From assembly GCF_900103975.1 (NCBI RefSeq), contig NZ_FNIR01000016.1, positions 1 to 64,000 on the forward strand: a stretch of 64,000 bases of DNA, written 5' to 3'. This document shows positions 10,624 through 20,793 of this stretch, piece by piece (positions within the stretch are counted from its first letter, which is position 1; each line of letters opens with the position of its first letter). Origin of the DNA: Klenkia soli. Its GTDB lineage: Bacteria; Actinomycetota; Actinomycetes; Mycobacteriales; Geodermatophilaceae. Position numbers and translations under genes: made by a program. Below the pieces are notes generated by a model. It searched no databases. It was not told the DNA's origin and was given only the letters and a program-made list of their open reading frames with translations.

Positions 10624-12938
10624 GCGGCGGGATCCCCAGCGGCACGTACCGGCTGCAGTTCCACGCCGACTTCACCCTGGACGACGGCGCGGCGCTGGCC
10701 GGCTACCTCGCCGACCTGGGCGTCAGCCACGCCTACGCCTCGCCGCTGCTGCGGTCGGCCGAGGGCTCCAGCCACGGGTACGACACCACCGACCACGAGC
10801 ACGTCGACGAGGCGCGCGGCGGCCGCCCGGGGCTGGACCGGTTCGTGGCCGCGCTGCACGAGCGGGGCCTGGGCCTGGTGCTGGACCTCGTGCCCAACCA
10901 CATGGGCGTCGACGACGCGCACGCGGCGGGCTGGTGGTGGTCGCTGCTCGAGCAGGGGACCGACAGCCCCCACGCGCACGCCTTCGACGTCGACTGGGCC
11001 GCCGGTGGTGGCCGGGTGCGCGTGCCGGTCCTCGGCTCGGCCGACGACCTCGCACAGCTGACGGTCGAGGACGGCGAGCTCCGCTACTACGAGCACCGCT
11101 TCCCGATCGCCCCGGGCACCGGCCCCACCGATGACGACCCGGCAACGCCGCAGGAGGTGCACGACCGGCAGCACTACGAGCTCGTTGACTGGCGGCGGGC
11201 CGACGGCGACCTCAACTACCGCCGGTTCTTCGCCATCAACACCCTGGCCGGGTTGCGGGTCGAGGACGAGCGGGTCTTCGAGGCCACCCACGCGCTGGTC
11301 CGCGAGCTGCTGGCGGACGGGGCGGTCGACGGGCTGCGGATCGACCACCCCGACGGCCTCGCCGACCCGGGCCAGTACCTGGACCGGCTCGCCGAGCTCA
11401 GCGACCACCGCTGGACGGTCGTGGAGAAGATCCTCGAGCCCGGCGAGCACCTCCCGTCCGGGTGGGCGACGGCCGGCACCACCGGCTACGACGCCCTGGC
11501 CGAGGTGGACGGCGTCCTGGTCGACCCGGCCGGCGAGCCGGCGTTCACCGCGCTGGACACCGAGATCGCCGGGCGGGCCGTCGACTACGCCGAGCTGGTG
11601 CACGGCACCAAGCGCGAGGTCACCGACGGCATCCTGGGCTCCGAGGTGCAGCGGCTGGCCCGGCTCGTCGGTGACCTCCCGGGTGTCGAGCCCGCGCAGG
11701 TGACCGAGGCGCTGGCCGAGCTGCTGGCCTGCTTCGACGTCTACCGCACCTACCTGCCCGAGGGCCGCGCGCACCTGGACAGCACGGTGGCGGCCGTCCG
11801 CGAGCGCCGTCCGGACCTCACCGCGGCCGTCGACGGCCTGCACCCGCTGCTGGCCACCCCGCACACCGAGCTGGCCACCCGGTTCGAGCAGACGTCGGGC
11901 CCGGTGATGGCTAAGGGCGTGGAGGACAGCGCCTACTACCGGTGGTCCCGGTTCGTGGCGCTGAACGAGGTGGGCGGTGACCCGACCCGGTTCGGGCTGC
12001 CCGTCGCCGACTTCCACGCCGCCCAGGCCGAGCGCGCCGACGGGAGGGCGGCGTCGATGACCACGCTGTCCACCCACGACACCAAGCGCAGCGAGGACGT
12101 CCGCGCGCGGCTGGCGGTCCTCGCCGAGCTGCCCGGTGAGTGGGCCGGCCTGGTCCGCGGGTGGCTGACCCGGCACCCGCTGGCCGACCGCCCGCTGGCC
12201 CACCAGATCTGGCAGAACCTGGTCGGCGCGTGGCCGCTGTCGGCCGAGCGGGCGCACGCCTACGCGGAGAAGGCGGCCCGCGAGGCCGGCACCTCGACGA
12301 CCTACACGGCCGTGGACGAGGAGTTCGAGGCCTCGCTGCACGCGATGGTCGACGCCGCGTTCGAGGACCCGACCACCCGGGCCGAGGTCGACGCGTTCGT
12401 GGAGCGGATCTCCCCGTACGGCTGGTCGAACTCGCTCTCCCAGAAGCTGCTGCAGCTGACGATCGCCGGCGTCCCGGACGTCTACCAGGGCACCGAGCTG
12501 TGGGACTTCTCGCTGGTCGACCCGGACAACCGCCGTCCGGTCGACTACGCGCAGCGCCGCACCCTGCTGGCCGAGCTCGACGGCGGCACCGTGCCCGCCG
12601 TCGACGCCACCGGCGCGGCCAAGCTGCTGGTGGTCTCGCGGGCGCTGCGGCACCGCCGGGACTCCCCCGCGGCGTTCGCCGGGTACTCGCCCGTCGAGGT
12701 CACCGGGCCCGCCGCCGACCACGCCGTGGCCTTCGACCGCGGTGGGGTGGTCACCGTGGCCACCCGGCTGCCGGTCCGGTTGGCGGCCGAGGGCGGCTGG
12801 CGGGACACCGCGCTGCAGCTCCCGCACGGCGGCTGGCGTGACCTGCTCACCGGCACCCGGGTCGTCTCCGACCTCCACGGGGCGCCGCTGGCCGACCTGC
12901 TCACCGCCCTCCCCGTCGCGCTCCTCGTCCGCGACTGA
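10620..12938 (+). CDS. treY: Maltooligosyl trehalose synthase
   Basis: 772 aa, family GH13. It converts the reducing-end alpha-1,4 linkage of a maltooligosaccharide to an alpha,alpha-1,1 bond, giving maltooligosyl trehalose. It begins with the typical [14 protein letters not shown]. The catalytic residues are Asp242 (LRIDHPDG) and Glu269 (VVEKIL). Family motifs PNHMGV and [25 protein letters not shown] are present near residues 90 and 620. GTG overlaps the glgX stop (GTGA). It acts in the cytoplasm between GlgX and TreZ. Confidence 0.96.
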
Positions 12939-12967
12939 CGGCCACCCCCGAGAACCGAGGAACCAGC

Positions 12968-14725
12968 ATGAGCACCGACAACGCCGACTTCGCCGTGTGG
13001 GCGCCGCTCCCCGAGCGCGTGCGCCTGCAGGTCGACGGCGCCGTCCACGACATGACCCGGGACGACGACGGCTGGTGGCGGGCGACGGTGCCCGCCGCGC
13101 CGGAGGCCGACTACGGCTTCCTGCTCGACGACACCACCCCGGCCCGACCCGACCCCCGGGGGCGTCGCCAGCCCGACGGCGTCCACGGCCTCACCCGCCG
13201 GTTCGACCCGAGCGGGTACCGCTGGGGCGACCGGGCCTGGACCGGCCGCCCGCTGGCCGGCGGGGTCGTCTACGAGCTGCACGTGGGCACCTTCACCGAG
13301 GCGGGCACCTTCGACGCCGCGGTGACCCGGCTGGACCACCTGGTCGAGCTGGGCGTCGGCTTCGTCGAGCTGCTGCCGGTCAACGGGTTCAACGGCACGC
13401 ACAACTGGGGCTACGACGGCGTCGCCTGGTACGCCGTCCACGAGGGCTACGGGGGGCCCGCGGGCTACCAGCGGTTCGTCGACGCCTGCCACCAGCGGGG
13501 CCTCGCGGTCATCCAGGACGTCGTCTACAACCACCTGGGCCCCTCCGGGAACTACCTGCCCGAGTTCTTCCCGGTGTTCAGCGAGGGCGGGGCGAACACC
13601 TGGGGCGACTCGGTGAACCTGTCCGGTCCGCACTCCGACGAGGTCCGGCGCTACGTCATCGACAACGCGCTGATGTGGCTGCGCGACATGCACGTCGACG
13701 GCCTCCGGCTGGACGCCGTGCACGCGCTGGTCGACGAGCGGGCCACGCACGTGCTCGAGGAGCTGGCCGCCGAGGTCGACGCGCTCAGCGTCACCGAGGG
13801 CCGGCCGCTCACGCTGATCGCCGAGTCCGACCTCAACGACCCGCGCATGGTCACCCCGCGGGCCGCGGGCGGGCTGGGGCTCACGGCGCAGTGGAGCGAC
13901 GACTTCCACCACTCGCTGCACGCCGTGCTCACCGGCGAGGGCCAGGGCTACTACCGGGACTTCGCCGAGGGCGGCCTCGGCGGGCTGGCCAAGGTGCTGA
14001 CCGGGGCGTTCTTCCACGACGGCGCCTGGTCGTCGTTCCGCAAGCGGCACCACGGCCGCCCGGTCGACACCGACCGGCTGCCCGGCTGGAAGTTCCTGGC
14101 CTACCTGCAGGACCACGACCAGATCGGCAACCGGGCCACCGGTGACCGCATCTCGGCCACCCTCTCCCCCGGGCTGCTCGCCGTCGGTGCCACCATCACG
14201 CTGACCAGCCCGTTCACCCCGATGCTGTTCATGGGCGAGGAGTGGGGCGCCGGCACCCCGTGGCAGTTCTTCACCAGCCACCCCGAGCCCGAGCTGGGGA
14301 AGGCGACCGCCGAGGGCCGGATCGGCGAGTTCGCCGAGCACGGCTGGGACGCCGACGAGGTGCCCGACCCGCAGGACCCGGGCACGTTCACCCGCTCGAA
14401 GCTGGACTGGTCCGAGCTCGAGCAGCGTCCGCACGCCGACCTGCTGGCGCTGCACACCGCGCTGCTCGCGCTGCGCCGGGCCCGGCCGGAGCTGGTCGAC
14501 GCCGACCTCACCCGGGTGCAGGTCGACTGGGACGACGCCGACCGCTGGCTGGTGGTCCACCGCGGGTCGCTGCGGGTGGTGGTCAACCTGGCCGCCGAGC
14601 CGCGGGAGGTCGACCTGGACCGCCCGGCCACCGAGGTGCTGCTCGCGACCGGCGAGCTGCCCACCCTGGACGGCGGGACGGTCACCCTGCCGGCCGAGTC
14701 CGCCGCCGTGCTGGCCACCGGCTGA
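12968..14725 (+). CDS. treZ: Maltooligosyl trehalose trehalohydrolase
   Basis: 585 aa, family GH13. It releases free trehalose from maltooligosyl trehalose, the last step of the pathway. The N-terminal CBM48-like domain ([15 protein letters not shown]) is followed by a barrel with nucleophile Asp249 ([10 protein letters not shown]) and Glu286 (IAESDLND), plus [18 protein letters not shown] near 425. GAGGAA sits 6 nt before the ATG. A 29-nt gap separates it from treY, and a strong hairpin follows. Trehalose is a compatible solute, fitting a desiccation-tolerant organism (inference). Confidence 0.96.
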   Translation: MSTDNADFAVWAPLPERVRLQVDGAVHDMTRDDDGWWRATVPAAPEADYGFLLDDTTPARPDPRGRRQPDGVHGLTRRFDPSGYRWGDRAWTGRPLAGGVVYELHVGTFTEAGTFDAAVTRLDHLVELGVGFVELLPVNGFNGTHNWGYDGVAWYAVHEGYGGPAGYQRFVDACHQRGLAVIQDVVYNHLGPSGNYLPEFFPVFSEGGANTWGDSVNLSGPHSDEVRRYVIDNALMWLRDMHVDGLRLDAVHALVDERATHVLEELAAEVDALSVTEGRPLTLIAESDLNDPRMVTPRAAGGLGLTAQWSDDFHHSLHAVLTGEGQGYYRDFAEGGLGGLAKVLTGAFFHDGAWSSFRKRHHGRPVDTDRLPGWKFLAYLQDHDQIGNRATGDRISATLSPGLLAVGATITLTSPFTPMLFMGEEWGAGTPWQFFTSHPEPELGKATAEGRIGEFAEHGWDADEVPDPQDPGTFTRSKLDWSELEQRPHADLLALHTALLALRRARPELVDADLTRVQVDWDDADRWLVVHRGSLRVVVNLAAEPREVDLDRPATEVLLATGELPTLDGGTVTLPAESAAVLATG

Positions 14726-14732
14726 CGAGGGC

Positions 14733-14762
14733 GCCCGGGCCGTCCCCGCCGACGGCCCGGGC
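14733..14762 (+). terminator. Terminator of the glgX-treY-treZ operon
   Basis: GCCCGGGCCGTC (14733-14744) and its perfect complement (14751-14762) flank a 6-nt loop, 8 nt after the treZ stop. The ligC start lies only 15 nt beyond. Confidence 0.75.
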
Positions 14763-14777
14763 TGCTTGACTGCACGG

Positions 14778-15857
14778 GTGGACCTGCCCGTGAACCCGCC
14801 GGTCAAGCCGATGCTCGCCAAGGCCGCCAAGGAGGTGCCCGAGGGCGACTTCTTCTACGAGCCCAAGTGGGACGGCTTCCGGTGCATCGTCTTCCGCGAC
14901 GGCGACGAGGTCGAGCTGGGCAGCCGCAACGAACGGCCGCTGACCCGCTACTTCCCCGAGGTGGTCGAGGCGGTGAAGGCCCAGCTGCCGCAGCGGTGCG
15001 TGCTCGACGGCGAGATCGTCGTCCCCCGCGGGGACCGGCTGCACTTCGAGTCGCTGCTGCAGCGCATCCACCCCGCCAAGTCGCGGGTGGACAGGCTGGC
15101 GGCCGAGACCCCGGCGTCCTTCCTGGCCTTCGACGTGCTGGCCCTCGGTGACGAGTCGCTGCTCGAGCTGCCCTTCCGCGAGCGGCAGGCCCGGCTGCGC
15201 GAGGCGCTGGCCGACGTGCAGGCACCCGTGTACGTGACCACGCTGACCACCGACGCCGTGGTCGCCCGCCGCTGGTTCGAGGAGTTCGAGGGTGCCGGCC
15301 TGGACGGCGTGGTGGCCAAGCCCGCCGACGCCCCCTACTCCCCCGACCAGCGCACGATGACCAAGGTCAAGCACGTGCGCACGGCGGACGTCGTGGTGGC
15401 CGGGTTCCGCTGGCACAAGACCTCGACGCCCGAGAACCCGCTGGTGGGCTCGCTGCTGCTGGGCCTGCACCGGGACGGCGCGCTGCAGCACATCGGGGTG
15501 GCCGCCTCCTTCACGACCAAGCGCCGCGGCGAGCTGGTCGACGAGCTGACGCCCTACCTGGCCGACGCGATCTCCGGCCACCCGTGGCAGGAGTGGGCGA
15601 ACGCCCAGGTCGAGGCATCCGGCGAGCAGCGCATGCCGGGCGCGAAGAGCCGCTGGAACGTCGGCAAGGACCTCTCCTGGGTGCCGCTGCGGCCCGAGCT
15701 GGTCGTCGAGATCCGCTACGACCAGCTCGAGGGCGAGCGGCTCCGGCACACCGGCCAGTTCCAGCGCTGGCGCCCGGACAAGGACGCCGCCGACTGCACC
15801 TACGACCAGCTCGACATCCCGGTCAGCTACGACCTGGGCGAGGTGCTCGGGGGCTGA
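14778..15857 (+). CDS. ligC: ATP-dependent DNA ligase, LigC type
   Basis: 359 aa. It has the nucleotidyltransferase domain with adenylated Lys30 in EPKWDGFR, motif III (FLAFDVLAL), motif IV (GLDGVVAKP) and motif V (TMTKVKHVRT), then an OB domain ending RYDQLEGERLRHTGQF. The size and sequence match mycobacterial LigC, which has no fused nuclease or polymerase. LigC works with a separate Prim-Pol enzyme in gap repair, and such a gene lies 1.7 kb downstream. GTG 14778 gives the VDLPVNPPVKPMLA start seen in relatives; a TTG at 14766 is possible but sits against the terminator. There is no ribosome binding site. No ku gene is present nearby. Confidence 0.9.
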   Translation: MDLPVNPPVKPMLAKAAKEVPEGDFFYEPKWDGFRCIVFRDGDEVELGSRNERPLTRYFPEVVEAVKAQLPQRCVLDGEIVVPRGDRLHFESLLQRIHPAKSRVDRLAAETPASFLAFDVLALGDESLLELPFRERQARLREALADVQAPVYVTTLTTDAVVARRWFEEFEGAGLDGVVAKPADAPYSPDQRTMTKVKHVRTADVVVAGFRWHKTSTPENPLVGSLLLGLHRDGALQHIGVAASFTTKRRGELVDELTPYLADAISGHPWQEWANAQVEASGEQRMPGAKSRWNVGKDLSWVPLRPELVVEIRYDQLEGERLRHTGQFQRWRPDKDAADCTYDQLDIPVSYDLGEVLGG

Positions 15858-15908
15858 GAGGCTGACCACGCGGGGCGCCTGGGACGGGCGTGACGGGCGG
15901 GGCCCTCC

Positions 15909-15914
15909 TAGGGT
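15909..15914 (+). promoter_or_regulatory. -10 box of the TAP-type hydrolase gene
   Basis: TAGGGT, 8 nt before GTG 15923. It decides that start over the GTG at 15890, which lies upstream of the promoter. Confidence 0.5.
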
Positions 15915-15922
15915 GGTTCCCC

Positions 15923-17491
15923 GTGACCGCTCCTCCCCGTCGTCCCGCCGTCCTGGTGGCGCTGCTGGCCGTCGTCCTCGTCGTGCTGTCCGCCTGCTCC
16001 TCCGGGGACTCCACCGAGGAGGCGGCGACCAGCTCCTCCGCGGCGTCGGCCACGCCGACCGAGACGCCGGTCCAGCCGGTCGAGTGGTCCGACTGCACCG
16101 CCGACATCGCGCCGATCATCGCCGGCCGGGCCGGTGCCGACCGCCCGCTGACGTTCGGCTGCGGGCAGATCGAGGTGCCGCTGAGCTACGACGACCCGAC
16201 CGGGCCCACCTTGTCGCTGTTCGCCGTCCGCGCGGTCTCGGGCACCCAGGCCGACCGGATCGGCTCGCTGGTGGTCAACCCCGGCGGGCCCGGGCTGTCC
16301 GCGACCGACGCCGCCGTGCAGTCCGCCCTCACGCTGCCCGACGGCGTGCTGGGCCGCTTCGACGTGGTGGGCGTCGACCCCCGCGGCGTGGGCCTGTCCC
16401 AGCCGGTCGAGTGCATCTCCGACGACACCAAGGACCAGCTGACGGCCTCCGAGCCGCGGCCCAGCACCGCCGACGAGCTGGACAGCGCGTTCGCGCTGGC
16501 CGACGACGTCGCGCAGGGCTGCGCCGACACCTACGGCGCCGGGCTGGGCGCCTTCTCCACCGTCGACTCCGCCCGCGACCTCGACCGGGTCCGCCAGGCC
16601 CTGGGCGACACCCAGCTGACCTACCTGGGCTACAGCTACGGCACCACCCTCGGCTCGACCTACGCCGAGCTCTACCCGGAGAACGTGCGGGCCCTGGTGC
16701 TCGACGGCGCGGTCGACCCCGACGCCGACCGGCAGTCCGCCGCCGAGGCCCAGGCGCAGGGCTTCGAGGCGGCGTTCGACGCCTTCGCCGCCAACTGCAC
16801 GAGCCTGGTGGGCGGCTGCCCGGTCGGTGCCGACCCGCGCACCTTCGTGGGTGACCTGCTCACCCAGGCCGAGGCCACGCCGATCCCCAGCAGCCGCGAG
16901 GGCGAGACCCGCCAGGCCACCCCGGGGCTGGTGCTGGCCGCCGTCCGCTCGGCGCTCTACAACCCCGCCGCCTGGCCGCAGCTCGCGCAGTCCCTGGCCG
17001 CCGCGCAGGCCGGCGACTCCGCCGGGGTGCTCACCCTGGCCGACACCTTCACCGGGCGCGGCGAGGACGGCACCTACACCAACACCATCGACGCCAACAT
17101 CACGATCAGCTGCTCCGACACCGACGAGTCCTACTCGCAGTCCGACGTCCGCACGCTGGTGGCCGACTGGGGTGCGCGGTACCCGCTGTTCGGGGCGGAC
17201 TCCGCGCTGTCGCTGTACACCTGCACCCCGTGGGACGCACCCCGCACCCCGCTGCCCGACCGCGACGCCGAGGGGGCCGCGCCCATCCTGGTGATCGGCA
17301 CGCAGGGCGATCCGGTCACCCCGCTGCCCGGCGCCGTCGACATGGCCGAGGACCTCGCCTCCGGCGTGCTGCTGACCTGGCAGGGCAGCGGGCACACCGC
17401 CTACCCCAAGACCGACTGCGTCACGGCCGCCGTCGACTCCTACCTGATCGACCTCGCGGCGCCGACGGCCGACCTGACCTGCCCGGCCTAG
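15923..17491 (+). CDS. Secreted alpha/beta hydrolase lipoprotein, tripeptidyl aminopeptidase (TAP/S33) family
   Basis: 522 aa. A lipoprotein signal peptide ends in a lipobox (VLSAC, Cys about 25), followed by a Ser/Thr/Glu linker. The hydrolase fold has NPGGPGLS (oxyanion region), the nucleophile elbow GYSYGTT (Ser238), and a C-terminal TAP-like domain with GTQGDPVTPL and GSGHTAY carrying the catalytic Asp and His. Relatives remove tripeptides from peptide N-termini or act as cell-wall-linked peptidases. Four or more cysteines are spaced as for disulfides. It sits between ligC and the polymerase gene, but nothing suggests a role in DNA repair. Confidence 0.88.
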   Translation: MTAPPRRPAVLVALLAVVLVVLSACSSGDSTEEAATSSSAASATPTETPVQPVEWSDCTADIAPIIAGRAGADRPLTFGCGQIEVPLSYDDPTGPTLSLFAVRAVSGTQADRIGSLVVNPGGPGLSATDAAVQSALTLPDGVLGRFDVVGVDPRGVGLSQPVECISDDTKDQLTASEPRPSTADELDSAFALADDVAQGCADTYGAGLGAFSTVDSARDLDRVRQALGDTQLTYLGYSYGTTLGSTYAELYPENVRALVLDGAVDPDADRQSAAEAQAQGFEAAFDAFAANCTSLVGGCPVGADPRTFVGDLLTQAEATPIPSSREGETRQATPGLVLAAVRSALYNPAAWPQLAQSLAAAQAGDSAGVLTLADTFTGRGEDGTYTNTIDANITISCSDTDESYSQSDVRTLVADWGARYPLFGADSALSLYTCTPWDAPRTPLPDRDAEGAAPILVIGTQGDPVTPLPGAVDMAEDLASGVLLTWQGSGHTAYPKTDCVTAAVDSYLIDLAAPTADLTCPA

Positions 17492-17502
17492 TCCCCGCGC
17501 CC

Positions 17503-17508
17503 TAGTCT
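17503..17508 (+). promoter_or_regulatory. -10 box of the LigD-like polymerase gene
   Basis: TAGTCT, 6 nt before ATG 17515 and inside the 23-nt gap after the hydrolase stop. The polymerase can therefore be transcribed on its own. Confidence 0.5.
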
Positions 17509-17514
17509 CCGGGC

Positions 17515-18600
17515 ATGGCCAGCAGCAAGGACGCCGTCGTGCTCGAGGTCGGCGGCCGGGAGGTGCGGGTGTCGAGCCCGGGCCGGGTCGTCTACGACGC
17601 CACGGACTCCACCCCGCAGGTCACCAAGCTCCAGGTCTGCGAGTACGTGGCCGGCGTCGCCGGCCCCATGCTGGCGGCGTTGGGCGACCGCCCCACGGCG
17701 ATGGAGCGCTGGCCCGACGGGTGGCACGAGGGCATGCGGCTGGCCACCGGCCCCCGCGACCCCGATGCCGACGGCTTCTACCAGAAGCGGCTGCCCAAGG
17801 GCGCCCCCGAGTGGATCAGCACGGCCCGCATCACCTTCCCCGGCGGCCGGACGGCGGACGAGCTGTGCCCCACCGAGGCCGGCCACCTGGTGTGGGCCGC
17901 GCAGATGGGCACGCTGACCTTCCACCCGTGGCCGGTCCGGCGGCCCGACGTCGACCACCCCGACGAGCTGCGCATCGACCTCGACCCGCAGCCGGGCACC
18001 ACCTTCGCCGACGTCCGCCGGGTGGCCGACACCACCCGCGAGCTGCTCGCCGAGCTGGGCATCCGCGGCTACGCCAAGACCAGCGGCAACCGGGGCGTGC
18101 ACGTCTACGTGCGCATCCGGCCCGAGCACACCTTCGAGGACGTCCGGCACGCCGCGATCGGGCTGGGCCGCGAGCTCGAGCGCCGGGACGACGGCGTCAC
18201 CACCGCCTGGTGGAAGGAGGAACGCGGCGAGCGGGTGTTCGTCGACTTCAACCAGAACAACCGCGACCGCACCATCGCCGGCGCCTGGAGCCTGCGCGCC
18301 CGACCCGGCGCGCCGGTGAGCACCCCGGTGACCTGGGCACAGCTGGCCGAGGTCCACGACCCGGCGGCCCTCAACCTGCACACCGTCCCCGAGCGGCTGG
18401 CCGACGGCGACCCGTGGGCCGGCATGGACGACGTGGCCCACGACCTGGCACCCCTGCTGGAGCTGTGGGAGACCCTGCCCGGCGGCGAGCTCAACTTCCC
18501 CCCGGACTACCCCAAGATGCCTGGTGAGCCGCCGCGGGTGCAGCCCAGCAAGAAGGTGGCCGCGCACTGGGACGACGACGGCAACCGCGTCGACGGCTGA
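17515..18600 (+). CDS. Stand-alone LigD-type DNA repair polymerase/primase (AEP, PolDom)
   Basis: 361 aa, an archaeo-eukaryotic primase superfamily enzyme. Catalytic metal ligands are Asp155 and Asp157 (LRIDLDPQPG). The TSGNRGVHVYVRI loop, with its His, and VDFNQNNRDRTIAGAWSLR are typical of the polymerase domain of LigD. No ligase or phosphoesterase domain is attached. It fills short gaps and prefers ribonucleotides in known homologues. With the nearby LigC it resembles the mycobacterial LigC/Prim-PolC gap-repair pair. An end-joining role would need Ku, which is not in the window. The gene converges on the dioxygenase gene, with only 9 nt between stops. Confidence 0.9.
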   Translation: MASSKDAVVLEVGGREVRVSSPGRVVYDATDSTPQVTKLQVCEYVAGVAGPMLAALGDRPTAMERWPDGWHEGMRLATGPRDPDADGFYQKRLPKGAPEWISTARITFPGGRTADELCPTEAGHLVWAAQMGTLTFHPWPVRRPDVDHPDELRIDLDPQPGTTFADVRRVADTTRELLAELGIRGYAKTSGNRGVHVYVRIRPEHTFEDVRHAAIGLGRELERRDDGVTTAWWKEERGERVFVDFNQNNRDRTIAGAWSLRARPGAPVSTPVTWAQLAEVHDPAALNLHTVPERLADGDPWAGMDDVAHDLAPLLELWETLPGGELNFPPDYPKMPGEPPRVQPSKKVAAHWDDDGNRVDG

Positions 18601-18609
18601 GGGTCCGGG

Positions 18610-19425
18610 TCAGGCCGGCACGCCGAGGGTGATCGCGGCCAGCCAGCCCGTGGCGGCTGGGGCCGTGCGCAGCAGCGCCGTGGCGTCGTAGAAGGCGTCG
18701 CCGTCGTTGCGGGTGTCGCGCCCGGCGTGCTGGCGGTACGGGTCGCTGCCGGCGTACACCGCGTCGGAGACCGCGTCGTCGAAGAACAGCTGCGTGGTGA
18801 GCACCGTGGTCTCGGCCAGGTGCACCTTCAGGTGCAGGTGCGCCGTGCGGGTCGGGTACCAGCCGGGGTAGACGGTGCCGAAGCGCACGACGCCGTCCGG
18901 TCCGGTGACCTGGGTGCCGCGCAGGGCCGTGCCCGGGTCGGTGACCGCCGACTGGGCGTCCCCGTACTCGTCCCGGCCGCCCGGGTCGCCGCCCTGCCCG
19001 GGCAGCGCGCCGGCGAAGCCGGAGTACACCCCGAGCGCGTCGCACTGCCACAGGTCGACGACGGCCTGGTCGACCGGCGCGCAGTCCGGCAGCCGCACCA
19101 CCCGGAACGCCAGGTCCAGCGGCACCCCGGGGCGGTCCTCGCGGACGTCGCTGCGCACGGCGTGCGCGTCGAACCAGGTCGAGCCGGCGATCGTCTCCGC
19201 GGTGAGCACGCACGTGCCGGCGGCGTCGAGCAGGTCGCTGGCCACCGGAGCCGGGGGCGTGGTCGGCGCGGGGGCCGTGCTGGTGGTGGCATCGGTGGCC
19301 GGGGTCGTCGCCACCGGCGGAGCTGCCGCTGGCGCGCTGCCGCCGCGGCAGGCCGCGAGCACCCCGGCGAGGCTCAGCAGGCCGCCGGCACCCAGCACCC
19401 GTCGCCGGTCGATCTCTCGGGTCAC
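18610..19425 (-). CDS. Exported intradiol ring-cleavage dioxygenase-like protein
   Basis: 271 aa. The N-terminus has a Tat-like RRRVLGAGG followed by a lipobox (VLAAC), then a Pro/Thr/Ala linker to about residue 75. The rest is the beta-sandwich of intradiol dioxygenases. The two Tyr and two His iron ligands are in VVDLWQCDALGVYSGF and GWYPTRTAHLHLKV. Cytoplasmic members open catechol rings; exported relatives are known but their substrates are unclear. GTG 19425 is chosen from TACGGT 8 nt upstream and the signal peptide it yields. It is divergent from a beta-propeller lipoprotein gene, and both products should sit outside the membrane. Confidence 0.85.
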   Translation of the reverse strand: MTREIDRRRVLGAGGLLSLAGVLAACRGGSAPAAAPPVATTPATDATTSTAPAPTTPPAPVASDLLDAAGTCVLTAETIAGSTWFDAHAVRSDVREDRPGVPLDLAFRVVRLPDCAPVDQAVVDLWQCDALGVYSGFAGALPGQGGDPGGRDEYGDAQSAVTDPGTALRGTQVTGPDGVVRFGTVYPGWYPTRTAHLHLKVHLAETTVLTTQLFFDDAVSDAVYAGSDPYRQHAGRDTRNDGDAFYDATALLRTAPAATGWLAAITLGVPA

Positions 19426-19433
19426 GAGGACGC

Positions 19434-19439
19434 ACCGTA
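19434..19439 (-). promoter_or_regulatory. -10 box of the dioxygenase gene
   Basis: TACGGT, 8 nt before GTG 19425. It lies in the 105-bp divergent region shared with the beta-propeller gene. Confidence 0.45.
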
Positions 19440-19530
19440 CGACGCGCACCTGTGCGGGACGGCCCCGTCCAGGTTGCTCGTGTAGGAACGTGCGGCCGTC
19501 GCACCGGGCGACGGCGCGACGGAGGTCGAT

Positions 19531-20742
19531 GTGCGGACCGGACGAAGCAGGCTGATCGCCCTCGGTGCAGCGCTCCTGCTGGTGGGGGGCTGCTCCTCGG
19601 GGGCCATGGAGGACCCGGCCGCGTCGGCGACGACGTCGCCCAGCGCGGCCCCGACCACGACCGCGGCACCCACCACGACCTCGCCGCCGACCCCGGCCGT
19701 GGCGAACCAGCTGCCCGGCATGCCCACCGTGGCCGACGCCCGCAACGTCTACGGGTCGGCCGGCGCCGGCATGCTCAGCGCCGCGGCCGCCGCCGCCGTG
19801 CCCATGGTCTACGTGCCGCACAACAGCGGCGAGGTCTGGGAGATCGACCCCAGCACCTTCCAGGTGGTGCGCAAGTTCCCGGCCGGGCAAGAGGTCCAGC
19901 ACGTCGTCCCCTCCTGGGACATGACGACGCTGTACGCGACCGACGACGTGGGCAACACGATCACCCCGATCGACCCGCTCACCGGGGAGCCGGGCGACCG
20001 CATCCCGGTGGTCGACCCGTACAACATGTACTCGACCCCCGACGGCAGCTCGGCGATCTCGGTGGCCGAGGCCCGCCGGACCCTGGTGTTCTACGACCCG
20101 CACACCTGGGTCGAGCAGAGCCGACTGGAGATCCCCGACTGCGCGGGCATCGACCACGCCGACTTCACCCCCGACGGGCGCACCGCGGTCTTCAGCTGCG
20201 AGTTCGCCGGCCGAGTGGCCGTCGTCGACGTCCCCTCGCGCACCCTGCTGCGGATGATCGACATGCCGACCCGGAACACCCACATGGGCCCGCAGGACGT
20301 CAAGCTGGCCCCCGACGGCAGCCGCTTCTACATCGCGGACTCCGACCAGGGCGGCCTCTGGGTGCTCGACGGCGCGGCCACCCAGGTCATCGGCCAGATC
20401 CCGACCGCGGCGGGTGCCCACGGCCTCTACCTCAGCCGGGACGCCACCCAGCTCTACGTCACCAACCGGCACGCGGGCAGCGTGTCCGTGCTCGACGCCG
20501 ACACCGGCGCCCCGATCACCACCTGGCCCATCGCGGGGTCGTCCAGCCCCGACATGGGCGGGGTGACCGCCGACGGCACCCAGCTGTGGCTGTCGGGCCG
20601 CTACGACGACGAGGTCTACGTGATGTCCACCGTCGACGGGCACATGATCGCCCGCATCCCGGTCGGCCACGGGCCGCACGGCCTCTGCGTCTGGCCGCAG
20701 CCCGGGCGCTACTCGCTGGGTCACACGGGCATCACCCGCTGA
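19531..20742 (+). CDS. YVTN-type beta-propeller lipoprotein
   Basis: 403 aa. The signal peptide has the lipobox LVGGCSS (Cys21), followed by a Thr/Pro/Ala-rich spacer to about residue 60. The remainder is six to seven blade repeats of the YVTN/NHL kind (VYVPHNSGEVWEID, LYATDDVGNTITPID, FYIADSDQGGLWVLD, LYVTNRHAGSVSVLD, LWLSGRYDDEVYVM). Such propellers serve as binding platforms or dehydrogenase-like domains; no catalytic residues are recognisable. GGAGG lies 5 nt before GTG 19531. The gene is divergent from the intradiol dioxygenase. Confidence 0.85.
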   Translation: MRTGRSRLIALGAALLLVGGCSSGAMEDPAASATTSPSAAPTTTAAPTTTSPPTPAVANQLPGMPTVADARNVYGSAGAGMLSAAAAAAVPMVYVPHNSGEVWEIDPSTFQVVRKFPAGQEVQHVVPSWDMTTLYATDDVGNTITPIDPLTGEPGDRIPVVDPYNMYSTPDGSSAISVAEARRTLVFYDPHTWVEQSRLEIPDCAGIDHADFTPDGRTAVFSCEFAGRVAVVDVPSRTLLRMIDMPTRNTHMGPQDVKLAPDGSRFYIADSDQGGLWVLDGAATQVIGQIPTAAGAHGLYLSRDATQLYVTNRHAGSVSVLDADTGAPITTWPIAGSSSPDMGGVTADGTQLWLSGRYDDEVYVMSTVDGHMIARIPVGHGPHGLCVWPQPGRYSLGHTGITR

Positions 20743-20793
20743 CCCGACGGCGCACCCCGACCACGCCTCGGACACCCCGGCGGGGGGCGGGTG

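Noticed and set aside
14778-18600. A full Ku/LigD non-homologous end-joining operon
   Set aside because: There is no ku and no fused LigD. The ligase is of the small LigC type and the middle gene is a secreted peptidase.
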